Shown here: in pieces, positions 1 to 13,168 of the stretch
How positions within the stretch are numbered: the first letter of the stretch is position 1
How the letters are laid out: each line of letters opens with the position of its first letter
Assembly (NCBI GenBank): GCA_013399855.1
Contig: VXAY01003159.1
Coordinates: forward strand, 1 to 64,000
From: Oxyruncus cristatus
Lineage: Eukaryota > Chordata > Aves > Passeriformes > Cotingidae
Reading direction: 5' to 3'
DNA length: 64,000 nucleotides
Program-made: the position numbers and the translations under genes
Notes under the pieces: generated by a model
Databases searched by the model: none
What the model saw: the letters and a program-made list of their open reading frames with translations, nothing else
Told to the model about the DNA's origin: nothing

Positions 1-1849
1 ACTAGACCAGCTTGCTCAGAGCTTTATCTTTCTGTGATTATAAAACGGCAATGAAAAGGAAATATCAACTTATTACACTTTTTTTTATTAAGTTGCCTAC
101 ATCAAATCCATTTTTTGGTTTTGCACTTGGTCTGTGCAGTCTCATGTCATTCAAAAATCTCTTATATTTAGAGAACTTTGGTCTTGTCTCTTTACTGCTG
201 TACACAAATCTTGAGTATCAATGAGCTATTATATTTCTGCAGAGAAGTAAATAACTGTCTCACTGCAAAACTTCCCCACAAAGCATCAGCATTCAATCCC
301 TTACGGTTCTGCTCAGAGATGTGATGTTTTGGCTGCTTTCTGCCCCAGGTTTTGGTGTTCTGCGCTTTGTACTGTTTCTGACCAGGTACTAAAAGAAAGA
401 TGATTGCTATGTTGCAACCAGATGTGTAAGAACAAACTTGCATTATTTTCTGATTTTCTTCATCAAATTACTTCAAAATCAATAAGAAAGCTGCATATAA
501 CCTACAACCACTAAGAAACTTACCAGATATCTTTGTTCAGATATAATAGATAATATGTGAGGAAAATATTTTCCTGTTCAAATCTTAAATGGAAATCCCT
601 TCAGGTTGGTGGAAAGGAACTAAATGCATTCCTTCTGTTATGAATAATGAAGATATTTGGTCCATAAACATCACTGACAACTTTGGAAAGAAAAATGACA
701 ACTTTAGACAGGAAGAATGATTTTGTAATTGAAAACTCAGGTGGATTCATGATTTGGAACTCTCAGATGATTGCTGCTGGTGGTGTTTAGATTTGGGGTG
801 AATGAGAGAATACCGACAAGTGAGGGACCAGACAAAATAATGCCTTCCCCACTAGGCTTTTCCTTTAAGTGTTCTGACCCCCTCAGGGAGAAGCTGTTGT
901 TACTATCAATTGTATAATATACTGTAAAGTACAAAAATAGCATTCTGGGTACTTTTCTACACAAAGCAATTTCATTTACTTGAAATCTGGGTCCCCGAGG
1001 CCTTGTTCCCAATTCTGCTATTGTGTAAAAAAGACCACTGCATATCTGACCACAGCACAAAGCATGGTCTACATGTATCACCCAGTGACTTAGGGCAGAA
1101 TTGCAATAACTGAACTGAAAATTTTGAGGCTGGCAGGCTGACACACTGCAGCATAACTGAATAGCCAAAGTGTTGAATGCTTAAAGTGATTAGTTGATTC
1201 CTTCTATAAAGACTGGGAGAGAAACATCACCAGTGGGTCATCTATGTCTGAAATAGGTGGGATTAACATCATGCATCTATTTTTTCCTGACTGGAGGGAA
1301 AACAGACTACAGAATCCCATTATTAGGGCTATATAAAACTAAATATATACCATCAAAGGACTGAAGAAATTCCATAAATAACTCAAGTTATGAAATAAAA
1401 AGTATTTCTGTAATACACACTAACCTGGTCCTCCAACTTCTCAGACACAGTGAGAAAAACTGTTCCAGTTCTCTTTTGCATACTTCCCTTCTCCCGGTGT
1501 GATACATTACAGAGTACTGTACACAGTAGAGTATATGGAAAAAAAAAATGCTTTCAAAAGTATATGGCCTCTTTGCAGGTAAAATAATCCTATTCTAATT
1601 TTTAAAATAGTTATATAATCAATTTCTCTCTTGTTGTTTTCATTACCGTTTTTGCCATTTAAATTGTATTTGAAACCCTTTGCCAGTAATGAATTTAAAT
1701 GTCATTACTGTAAGCATCTTTGTATAATTTGGATTTTCATTGAAATAAATTACAGTATGTAGAGATATAAGGGTATCTAATTAATAAATATTTCAGGCCA
1801 AATGTTTACAGAGGTTTCTTTTCTTTCACTCTTGTGGACTACAAACACA

Positions 1850-2735
1850 GTGCAGGGTGCACACCAAGTTGGGTAGGAGTGTTAATGGGCTGTAGGAAGG
1901 CTCTGCAGAGACATCTGGCCAGGCTGGATCAAAGGGCCAAGGCCAATGATAGGAGGTTCAACAAGTGAAGTGCCGGGTCCTGCACTTGGGTACCAAGAAC
2001 CCCCTACAGTGCTACAGGCTGGAGAAGAGTGGCTGGAAAAGAACCTTGGTGGGGGACTGATCAACAGCCACTGATCAACTGAACATGAGCCAGCAGTGTG
2101 CCCAGGTGGTCAAGAGGGCCAGTGGCATCCTGGTCTGGATCAGAAGTAGTGTGGCCAGCAGGCGTAGGTAGGTGATTGTCCAACTGTACTCAGTGCTGGT
2201 AGCGCTGAACCTTGAATCCTGTGTTCACTTTTGGGCCCCTCACTAAAAAAAAAGACATTGAGGTGCTGGAGTGTGTCCAGAGAAGGGCAACAAAGCTGGT
2301 AAAGAGTCTGGAGCACAAGTCTGATGAGGAGTGGCTGAGGGAACAGGAGGTCTTTAACCTGGAGAAAAGGAGGCCTGGGGGGACCTTATCACTCTCTACA
2401 AGTGCCTGATGGGAGTTTGTAGCAAGACAGGTGTCAGCCTCTTCTCCCAGGTAACAAGGAATATGATAGCAGGAAATGGCCTCAAGTTGCACCAGGGGAG
2501 ATTTAGACTGAATATTAGGAAAAATTTCTCCATTGTAAGGGTGGTCAGGCATTATAACAGGCTGCCCAAGGAAGTGGTGGAGTCACCATCCCTGAAGGTA
2601 TTTAAAAGACCTGTAGATGTGACACTCTGGGACACGGTTTAGGGGTCAACTTGGCAGTGCTGAGTTAGCAGTAGGACTCAGTGATCTTAGAGGTCTTTTC
2701 CAACCTTAAGGATTCTATGATTGTATAATTCTATG
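1850..2735 (+). mobile_element. CR1 LINE, 5'-truncated, about 0.9 kb
   Basis: The 3' part of a chicken-repeat-1 non-LTR retrotransposon in plus orientation. It contains the C-terminal reverse-transcriptase/ORF2 tail in two frames. One reads [20 protein letters not shown] near 2257-2316; the other reads [17 protein letters not shown] and [17 protein letters not shown] near 2480-2610. The frame change near 2409 and internal stops show it is dead. It ends with the CR1 3' motif (GAGGTCTTTTCCAACCTTA, then ATTCTATG-like units). This is one of the two longest copies in the window. The 5' boundary is approximate. Confidence 0.93.
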
Positions 2736-5539
2736 AGAGCCTGCTGTAAATTGGAAGAACAGGACTTACATAAAAACTTCAAATATGTCAAAATATTAAT
2801 TTTAATTGTATTTCTACATGAATAAAAAGGAATCTTTTAATGATCCTACTCAAAAGATAATATCAATATTTAATGAGAATCCCACTGGATAGATTCAGCT
2901 TAAATTTTAATGACTCTCTCAGTTAAGGTGTGACAGATTTAGCTGCAGCACTTTAAGGTGTGTCTCCATCCTCCCAGCCTATCAGCAAATAGAAGCATGC
3001 ATGAGTAAGCATCCAGGAATTTCTCATCACAGGCTTCCCCTTCAACAGTTTCATAAGGGCACCAAAATGTTTCCCAAAACCCAAGGCATGTCTGACTCAA
3101 ACACTTTCTCTGTGTTCTTTACTAGACAACATCAGAAGAAAGTCTGAGATTCACAAACTTGCCTAATAATGTAAATTCCTTCTCTTCTACCAAAGTAGAT
3201 AACTTTGATAGGTGGGATAAAGAAGGGACTAAGACAAAACCAACTATATTTGCTTTCCCTGAAGAAAAGCAAATGCAAAATTTTGGAGCTATCCATTTGT
3301 AAATTAAATTAATAAATGCACACGGAAAAGTGAGGTGTTGGCTTCCAGCGGTGGAAGGGGATCTTTTTTCCTAGAGTGGTAGCTAAAATCTCAGTATGTG
3401 TCAGTATTGTGATCAAATGAACTGCACAGTACTGATGACTGCCTATGTACATGGCATCTGAGAGAGTGAATGCAAGATGCTCTTCAGGCTACCACAAAAG
3501 CACATTCTGATTTCGAAAACAAAACAGATAGATCCATACAAAGTCTTTTAAAACAACAGATAAAAATGAATCTCCACGAAGATGACTTTGGTTTTGAAAT
3601 GCTTTAGTTTTTCCATTCAGCAACGCAGGGTCTGAGCTTTGCAACCAACTATATTTAAAAGTGCAAACATGGACTTAAGGCAACAGGTAGGAGATAAAAT
3701 ACCTATGGACCATACGGCATTATAATCAACATTAGCCACACTTCAAGGGAACAAAATAAAAGGCCTTTTCGGATTGAAAAAAATAACTTTCAAAGTCAGG
3801 AAATGAAACTGTGAGCCCTAAAAATACACTCTGGGGTCACTTTGGGGAAAAAGAAAAACAGGTTTGTTTTTTTTTTTTTTTAGTTTAGCACTTTGTCTTC
3901 CCTCCTATTCAACCATGCAAAACAAAAAGAATCAGTCAAATTTGCAAGTAGGGTGTTTTTAGTACTCTGAAAATTCACTTGTGAACTGTTTGTGTCTGAC
4001 TAACAATCTCAGCTAGGTTTATTTTCTATTTGCCTGGATTTTAGTGTATTTTATTTTTATTTACTGGTAAGCTTTCTAGAAACTTTACACAATTGAGTCC
4101 TTTAAAACCTGTCCTGACATGGCAAGAAAAATATTACTTTATTCAAAGAAAAAAATTGTAGAAGTTGTGAGTAATACATATTTTCAACATATTTACATCA
4201 TGAATTCTTCTCTTCCTTTTTGAGATTTTTGACCTTTTATGAATATTACTGTTTAGCTTTCATTGCTATGCAGAAATAATAGTTAAGGTGAAATCATCCT
4301 CATAAAGAAGCCTTTATGACCCTTGGAGATCAGACAGTAGTAGAAAATCAGACAGTGATGGAAATAAATAATGGGAAAAAAAAATTAGGATACTCAGTGA
4401 ACTGAGCTCCAGGTCTCTTTTATGGTTTAACTAGGTCTTTACCTTCTATGTTTCAACTTCTGTTAAAGAAAGCTAAAACATCTTGCTTCTGCAGCCTCTG
4501 GTATTTCTTGATTATTTTATTCTTAAAATCTTGATGTTGGCACTGCCCTCTGCACCCCTGTTTGTATGGTGGCTAGCACTTTCAGACTCTGCTTTCATGT
4601 CACTGAAGTGCAAATAACGAATAAAATCATGCAAAAATGACTGGAAATGCTCAGACTCTTTGGCAGATGCATAATTTTAAATGGAAAACATGAAAATACT
4701 AACCACATGGTCTTTTACTGTTGATGGTCTGTGCTTATGATAACTACTGACAGGTCCTGGCTGTTTTATTGACGTGCCTATGGAGGTCACTCGTGTTCGT
4801 GACAAGGGTGCTGTGGTCGAGGGACAGCATTGGCTGCCATCCCTCTACCACCACTGAGCCCTGACTCCTGAACACTAAATGACTGGATCAGCAGTAATTT
4901 TTACATCTAGAGGTAATACACTAACATTTTAGGCTGGTAATAAGGCAATACGGTTTATTAGTCTCCTTCACTTCATTATGAATTCTGGACCAAATTGTTA
5001 CTGAATAACTACCTGTCTTGTCTTATTACGTGTAGTCTAGAGCCTGCACTACTCATTTCTATGGCAGCATTTTGCAAACAGAACAGGAGTAATTTAAAGC
5101 AATTGTGCAGGTGCTATTATGGAAAAGAATATCTGTCAAGATTTTTCACAGAAGATTAACAGGAGTATTTCAGTATATTTTCTGCAGAAACTCTTATCTA
5201 AGTAAACAACAAAACCCCCCCATCTTTTACAAAGACTAACACAATGGAAAAATAATGACAAACATCAATCACATGGTTTCATTATATTGTGCATTTGACA
5301 CCTGCTGACCAATTTCTTTTGCTGCCTTTTCTTTTCCTAACCAAGCTCAACAAAATAGTAGCAAAATTATTGTTGTTTCATTATTACTCTCACAAAGACA
5401 CTAGCAGTGTACCAAAACCAGTATTCAGAAGCTCCACAGTTCATTGGTAGTACAGGGTCTGATTTCCAGCTGCTCAGAGCTGAGGATGGACTTAGCATAA
5501 ACATTAAAATATTCATCCTTTTCAACAATACATGAATTA

Positions 5540-5690
5540 TTGAAACACATACACATGTTGTGCATACACATATAAAATATATATTATATACACAGATATT
5601 TTGCTTACCTAATTACATACACTCTGTGTATGTATATGTACATGTATATGTGTATATATATATTCATATGTTTATACATAAAAACATATT
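5540..5690. repeat. TATG/TA-rich low-complexity stretch
   Basis: Irregular alternation of ACACAT, TATATA and TATGTA units; no gene. Confidence 0.7.
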
Positions 5691-7442
5691 TTTAGTATCT
5701 AGGACACTGTCCATAAATAAAATAATGTCCCTCTAGGGCTTTATGTAGGTGGTCTTAGTACATAAACATTTAAATAAAAGTACCCCTGTTTAAGGTATGT
5801 AATTCAGTTTGAAAAATCTGGCTCATATTGGAATGGAGTGTTTAGCTATTTGCACTGCAAATCCATTTTTCACTTCTGCTAACATTAATGTATTTCCCTA
5901 TGGGTAAATACAGTCTTTCCCAAATGCAATTTTGTATTCTTTGTCTTCATATTATCACCTAGAGACTTTGAGATTGTTTAGATTTATTTTGACTAGACAA
6001 GTCTGTTATGAAAATCACTATTCTGAATATGTAGTCAGTTTTATTATATTTTTCTATACAGTGTATCAGTATTAATATCACCATCTGTGTTACTGTGTGT
6101 AGAAAACATGGAAATACAATAGATAGATAGGATATGAGGAATATCTAGAAAGGAAATGAACCTTACCCCAGACCTATAATTAAACAATATCAAAGCCCTG
6201 ATCTGCGTGTACCAACTGAAGAAATCCCAACTTAAATCTCATTCCCAGTCTGTTGAAAGTGAAACACATTAAGGGGAATAAAAGTCTGTATTTAAAATAT
6301 TAAACTAAATGTACCCATTTAATTTTAGTCAAGATCTTAATACTTTTCAGTGACATTCTTACTGGGAATAATTTTTTCCCAGATTTTTTCAGTGAAAATC
6401 AAGGATATGGGCCTCACTGATAAAAATTTTATTGATTTCTAATGATAAAGAACATCCATTGTAAGTGGAACATCTAAAATAGTGTTTTTATCCTAGGATT
6501 ACTGCAGAAAGGAATCTAATATGATAGACACTTTCTAATGCCATGGAATTATACATACTTTTTTTTTTTTTTCTTTTTCTGTAACCATGTATTCCACATA
6601 GTTAAAGGTGTCCAAATTGCACTCTCCAGGTGCAAAGTCAAGCAAGTAGCTTCATTTTTTTATAGACTGAGGTAAGACAAGCCCACTACAGCTCCTCTTG
6701 GAATAATTCCACCCACACTTTGATAGTCCCTAGTACTATTAACGAAGATTATTTATTATTTCCTAATGTTGACATTTCCTAATCAAACCCAAAATATTTC
6801 TTACACTTTTGGATTCCAAGTAAAATTATTTCTATATTTATTTCTATCACAGGCCTATGATGGGTAGTTGTTTGCACTAAATTAAAAAGAAAATATTTAA
6901 GACATCTTGCTAGTGATGGATTTGCAGAATACTCTTAGAGCTGCATGTGCACTGTTGGGTTGAGGTAATCCAATGTGAATACACAAATGACACATTTTCT
7001 GGTTCATATGTTAGTGGGAATATTGATTAATAAATATGAACCTACTGAAGCTTGAAGTTTATTTATTGACTCATGTCATCAGTTTAAATATTTTATTCAA
7101 ATACAGCATGTAAGACTTATCATGCATTTTAAAATTACTATGTAGAGTAATAGGCATAAAGATACTGTGGTTTTCTTATATATTTAAAATCCAGATCATC
7201 CAGTAAATGATCCTAACAACTCATCAAATATTTAACAAATATACACAAAATTGCATAATCGTTCCAAAGAAGCACATTGAAAAAATGTTAAAACAATGTA
7301 TTATTCCATCAGATTGAAAACAAAGGGTATTGAGTATGTGTTTTGCATTTTCATCAAGATGTATGTGCAAAAACACTGTTAATGGTAAAGAATCAAAAAG
7401 ACTAATTCTTGCAATGAAACAATCTTGATCCTCTTGAACATC

Positions 7443-7464
7443 TCATTTGGCCAGCGCCAAATGA
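7443..7464. repeat. 9-bp hairpin, 4-nt loop
   Basis: TCATTTGGC and GCCAAATGA flank a CAGC loop. Confidence 0.75.
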
Positions 7465-9231
7465 CCCCAAAGCTGACACAGACAGAAAGATAAGCACCCT
7501 GAATTCATACCTCCAGTGCTGGATAAAATGGCACCCATTTCAAAATTTATGAATTCCAAAATAATAGATCAAAGAGAAATTATATAGTCTTTCTGATGTC
7601 TCATGAAAGGCATTTTATGACTACTGTGACCAAATTAAACATTGAACATTAAAATTTTCATGGATATACTTTGTACAAGTAATAGTGAGCTCTACAGTGA
7701 GTATCAGCTAAGCATACCTTTAAATATATGCTATGCTCTTTACTTTAGCAAGTCAGTGTGTTTAAAGTAAAGCATTTGCTAACATGACTTTATGAAATGA
7801 AGTCTGGTGAGAATTTTATTCCATTGATTTATTAAGCTCCCTAAACAGACTGCCAAATAGACAACATTAAACCCAAACTGAAATCATTCTGGTAACTAAT
7901 GTCATGTGACTATAAGCAATCCCTAAGCTAATCATACACAAATACCCTTCAAATTTCATTAATCTCCTAGAGTTTTCAGTGTGTTGGGAAATGATTGTTA
8001 AATACGCTCAGCCACACATCTGGCTCGTGCCATTCCTGTGTTCTTCTTTCAGCTTGTATTTCCTTGGCTGTTATCCCATCTCCTCATTCTCCCTTTTTTC
8101 TACTTTGGGTGAGGAATATGTGGTAAATAAGAAATCCAAAAAACCTGTGCTAGAAACTCAGAGCTTTCCTACTCTGTAATTATCTGGAATAAAAGGAGAA
8201 GATATAAAAGACCTGTTTATTGCTTTCTCAGACATGTTCAGTTTCACAGAGCTCTGTCATATAGTGATATACTTTTTTACTTTCGTGCAGAACTGCCAGG
8301 AATACTCTGGGATCCTTCTTTACTGGTGAATATAAAACACTGTACAGACCCTAACAATAACACAAATAACTCAGCCTGATGCGGTCCAGAAAGCTGTCCA
8401 TACATACTGATTTACTGCAGAGCAGTTTTGTGTAATGACCCCTGAACACTGTGTCTTACAGTTATCTGGATTCAGGACCTCATGGAAAGCACTGTTGCTT
8501 CCGCCCTTGCCCGCAGCTCCAGCCTCACTGTTTACAACACAGTGAACACACTAGGACTCACACAGAATACCAGGATTTGTGTGCTGTCCCAGAACAACAA
8601 TTGTGTGACAGACTGTGCACCTGAGTAGGTGCCAGTACAACCGTCAGCTGTCAAAAATCAAGTTACTCAATTTAACCAAGTCCACTTCTCAATGCTTACG
8701 AAGTCAACCATGGCACCCATTAATTCTATTGGATTGCATCCTCCCTTTTCTGCTGTAGCAACAGCTAACCACTCATCCCAGTACAACTAACCTCAATGCT
8801 CTTAGGAGAAAGAATATTCAAAACAGATCAGATTAGTCTGAGTCGTGTGAGACCCACACATTGCACAGCTCCTATGATAATAAAAAGAGTAATTGATGTC
8901 TACCTCATCTGTTGCACAGGTCACCCTACTACCTTGGCTTTACAATAATGCTCTCCATTCCACAGCAATAAAGCAAGACACACCATGAGGCAAATATATA
9001 CTACAAATGCTATGGAGCAGGAACCATGTTTCAATATTTTTTTTTTACAACAAAACGTCATCCTGGTCCTTTACTGGAGCTCTGTTGGGAGCGTAGTAAT
9101 GGAGTAATAATCCCCGTAAAAATATGCAATGAAAGCACTCCAATATAAACATGAAGATGGAATATATTACTGATAAATGAGCAAATATATATTCATATTT
9201 CTGCAGTATTCTAAATTGCAATTAATATTTT

Positions 9232-9364
9232 GCCACATTTTTTAGTGCAAAGAGAAATACAGTTTCACCCCAAAGGCGAAAGTCTGGAGACTTAGGCCAC
9301 ATTTTTTAGTGCAAAGAGAAATACAGTTTCACCCCAAAGGCGAAAGTCTGGAGACTTAGGCCAC
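9232..9364. repeat. Perfect 64-bp tandem duplication
   Basis: Two adjacent 64-bp copies (9232-9295 and 9296-9359) with no mismatch, plus five bases (GCCAC) of a third copy. The unit begins GCCACATTTTTTAGTGCAAA and ends GTCTGGAGACTTAG. Perfect identity means a very recent duplication or an assembly artefact. Confidence 0.95.
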
Positions 9365-9505
9365 CGTTTAAATATAAAATTTAAACAAAAGAATAGTATG
9401 AATATTTGTAACAGAATTCCTAGTTAGATTTCTTATTTTTATATTACAGTAGTAGCATATAATTTGTTTTCACAAAGAGCAACCTATAAAAGAAATGCTT
9501 TTAAA

Positions 9506-9519
9506 ACACACACACACAC
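9506..9519. repeat. (CA)n short microsatellite
   Basis: Seven CA units. Confidence 0.85.
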
Positions 9520-12500
9520 GAATATGCTGGATTAGGTTTCTGCACATTTTGATGAAGATACTAATTTTATAGAGAGTTTGTGCTGCAATTTTCACTCTCC
9601 AGTCATCATTTATTCAGTGGTAAAACAAGGCATTAAATCACCCATGTTTCTAATCACGGGGGACTAAGACTTCATTAAACCAAATGTTTCTGTCAGACAT
9701 AAAAATGAAGTAGTTTTGAAGAGATCTGCAAAATGCCTTCCTAACATTGATATGTCTGCTCTTTTAATGTATATTTAAACAATTGCTCCATAGCTGTACA
9801 GCAGGTTTTGGGGGAGAGGTAAAGAATGAGGAAGTAACAAATCACTGACATTGCTTTTTTATCTTTTGCTGTGTTCCTTTAAGAATTATTTTACTAAAGT
9901 TAAATTTTTCTTTTCTTTAAGTGCAATTAACAGCTTATAGCAGTTTAGGAGCAATGTATGCATGCTTATTGATACACAGGGATATGTCATAGCATAAAAC
10001 TGAGAGGCTCAAACGATCTCAGCCTGTCCTACAAATAATTGGAGAAGAAAAACTCTTCAATGACAAATCTGTGATACTGGGACTTATTCTAGTCACAAAT
10101 CTTTAAATAACAACTACCATTAAAAAAAATTTAGACTTAAATAAAATGAAGGGGAATTAATTAACCATGACACAAAGGTTCTGAGAAAAATATCAAAGTT
10201 GCAGTGAAGATATTTAGTAGCCAGTATTTATCTTTTTGGTGCAACAATCCTTCCTCAACAACAGTAAAACTTTGAAGCACCCTAATCCATCCATATTTGG
10301 GATTCTAGAATATTTTTTTTTAAAAAAACAAAGTATTTTTCTTTATGACATGATATTAAAAGAATATCGAAATATATAGAAAAACATATATACAAGTTAT
10401 CAACTATTCAATAGCAAAATTTTTATTAAAACTATTAATCACACTGGTTTTGTGAAGGAATAAAAATCTTCTGTCTTCAGATACATTTTTTCTTAACCAC
10501 TCCATGAACACATAAGCACAGACCATGCACCCTTTCTTACAAATTGGATTCTTCTAAAGAACACATAGGAGGCATTCAACTTAGATGAAATCTAAGTCAG
10601 TGCAAAATGGGAACATGACATCAGTATTTTAGGATTTGTTACAGGTGGCCTCATGCTAAATGGAGGGGAAAGAGAACACAGCATTTCAGGATGTTATTTG
10701 AAAACACCATAAGACATCTTGGCAGCAACACAATTCTGCTCTGCAAAATCATATCAGTGAAGACCAGAGCTGGTGAACTCATTTAATATATATGACTGCG
10801 TTGCCAACAGTACACCATGACCAACACATAAATAGACCTAAGTCACTAAGATTTTTGCATAAAAATACTAATATCTGCAAAATCATTATCTGTTGTCATG
10901 ATATAAAATATATGTTCTTTTCGTAGTCAGAATTGGAAAATTTTTTTCTGTGGTAGAAGTTTATGGAAATGGTACTGAGAAACCACTTCTGCAAGTGTAA
11001 TAGTGATGTTGATCTCAAATATGTCAACAGAAATTATCATCCTTCAGTTGCTATCTAGAAAATGCATTGACCTTTAGAACTATTCTGCCCCGAATTTTAG
11101 TGAAATATGAATTTAGTAAAAAAAAGTGATGACAATGCAAAATCAGCCCTGTTGCCCTCAATGTCCACAAAGAATTTTAGTGTATTTTTTTTTGCCTCTG
11201 AGATTTTAGATTAGAATGAATTTAGGACATGGAATGAAATAGTTATAGCACCTTAACTACTTCTCGTGTTTAGTTCTTTTTTACTTTGTAAAAAATTAGG
11301 CAATGAAGGATGTAGTGGTGCTGCAGTAACCTTCAACCTCTTCAGCTGCCATGCTACACATACTAATTCAAATGCATACAGAAATAAATTAATGCTGGGG
11401 AACATGTAGTATAAGAAATATCCACAAAAAAAATGTTCATCATTATGCATCATTGCCACATTTAAAACTTAAGGGCAACAATAACTTTCTGCAGAGTTAA
11501 CATTTAACAAGATGGCTAAAGTTAAGGCAGAACAAAAAGCAATTGCATATAGCACATAAAAATTACATTTCAAATGAAGATATTTTTATTATGTGTAACT
11601 TTGCAGAAAATACATATTTTGCTATACTTTCATAAACATTTAAAAATAAACTTCAAACCACAAAGAAGATCTCTTCAGAGTTAGACCTGTGTAAATCAAT
11701 AGCTTAAAAAAAAAAAATTAAATTAACATATAGGAGAGAGTTCAGAAAGAAATAACTTTTATTTACACCATTCTGAGGAAATATGGTAAAAGGAGATATT
11801 ACAGAGGAATGGTGTTTCAGATTTTTGCAAAAAAATCATATTCCTTGGGTAATCAGAAATAGGTATAAGCCATCTACCTGGCCTTCCCCATAAAAAAAAA
11901 GGTCCCTGAATTTTACCCAGTTTCATCTAGAGTTTTGATATCCACAATTTCTGAATTTTGGATTTATGAAATTCTGGGTATATTATATGTTCAAGAAATG
12001 CACATGTTATTTTTTCCCAGCAAATTATTCCTTTAACAACACTTGTACTCAAAAAATCCCTTTCCATTGTATTTACACACAAAGCCCAAGGCCACCAAGA
12101 AAATCCTGTAAAAAAAAGTGCCTTAGGCTAATAGGAACTGGAAAAGCTGAGCATAAAAATATGTTTTCACATGCAGCCATGGGTAAAAAGACATACCACA
12201 TTTAGCTAAGTTTTCACTTCAAAACCCATATATATTCAATATTACAGAATATTTCACTAACAGTAATGATGCTACAATCATGTCTGCAACATCCCTCATG
12301 GTCAGAGTCAAAACTGTCAGCTGTAACAAGTTTTGCTGCATTTTTTATTGTTTTCCTGACTTTCCCTGCATAACAGAAGTTAGGCAATTAACATGGTATT
12401 TGAAAGTTCTTTGGTGAATAAATGGCTACATTTTCTGGTGTTTCTGGTATAGAACATAAAGAGTCATAAATTGCAAACTGTCCTTTTCTTTCAGTGATGT

Positions 12501-12804
12501 AAATCATTTATGAATGCTTTAATAGATGCTATAAAAATTAGCATTTGGGCACCTTAATGAATAAACTAACCCACAGTCACAAAAAAACTGCCTGAACCAG
12601 AGAATATATGCAGTTATATGAAGCAGAGACCTATGATTCAAAACTCCTGCAAGCTCTCTGAGAGTTCCAGGAATTGAATTTAGCCTCAAAGTTGAGTAAA
12701 ATTCTGTAGAAACAAGTGGAAATTGTAACAATGAGGTTTTGAAAGGAAGCCTGAGTTTAAAAATATGATCTATGTTTCAGCTGAAAGAAACACTGTAATG
12801 TTAT

Positions 12805-12865
12805 TTGGCATTTGGAAATGGCACTGGCAATTTGACCAAATGCCAAGGATAAGTGTATATACACT
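12805..12865. repeat. 11-bp hairpin next to a 14-bp palindrome
   Basis: TTGGCATTTGG (12805-12815) pairs with CCAAATGCCAA (12836-12846). Six bases further on, AGTGTATATACACT (12852-12865) is a perfect palindrome, and part of it (TATATACACT) is repeated just after. Confidence 0.8.
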
Positions 12866-13095
12866 GTGATATATACACTCGAATCAGTGGTTTCTCTAAT
12901 TTCATATTCTACACAATCCCAGCATTTTCTGGGTTCCTGAAGTATATCTTTGAGATAATAGATGTAATTAAAGCTATATTTTTCGTGCCACGTTTTCTAC
13001 TAATGAGGAAAGATGGAAAAGTCAGTATATTAACCAGAAACGAAATACTGTTTTGCAATGCCACTAATTATAAGAGAAAGTTGTTGAAAGGTCTG

Positions 13096-13168
13096 AGTAA
13101 CTGTTTAAAGGGTTGGACATTATGATCTCCAAGGTCCTTTCCAACCCGCATGATTCTGTGATTCTGTA
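13096..13168 (+). mobile_element. CR1 LINE 3' tail fragment
   Basis: A short tail reading GGTTGGACATTATGATCTCC then AAGGTCCTTTCCAACCCGCA and ending in two ATTCTGTG-type octamers, the standard CR1 3' end. Only about 70 bp are kept. Confidence 0.85.

Noticed and set aside
737..1168. 143-codon open frame, minus strand
   Set aside because: Cysteine-rich chance frame with no family resemblance, no conserved splice context and a second overlapping open frame.
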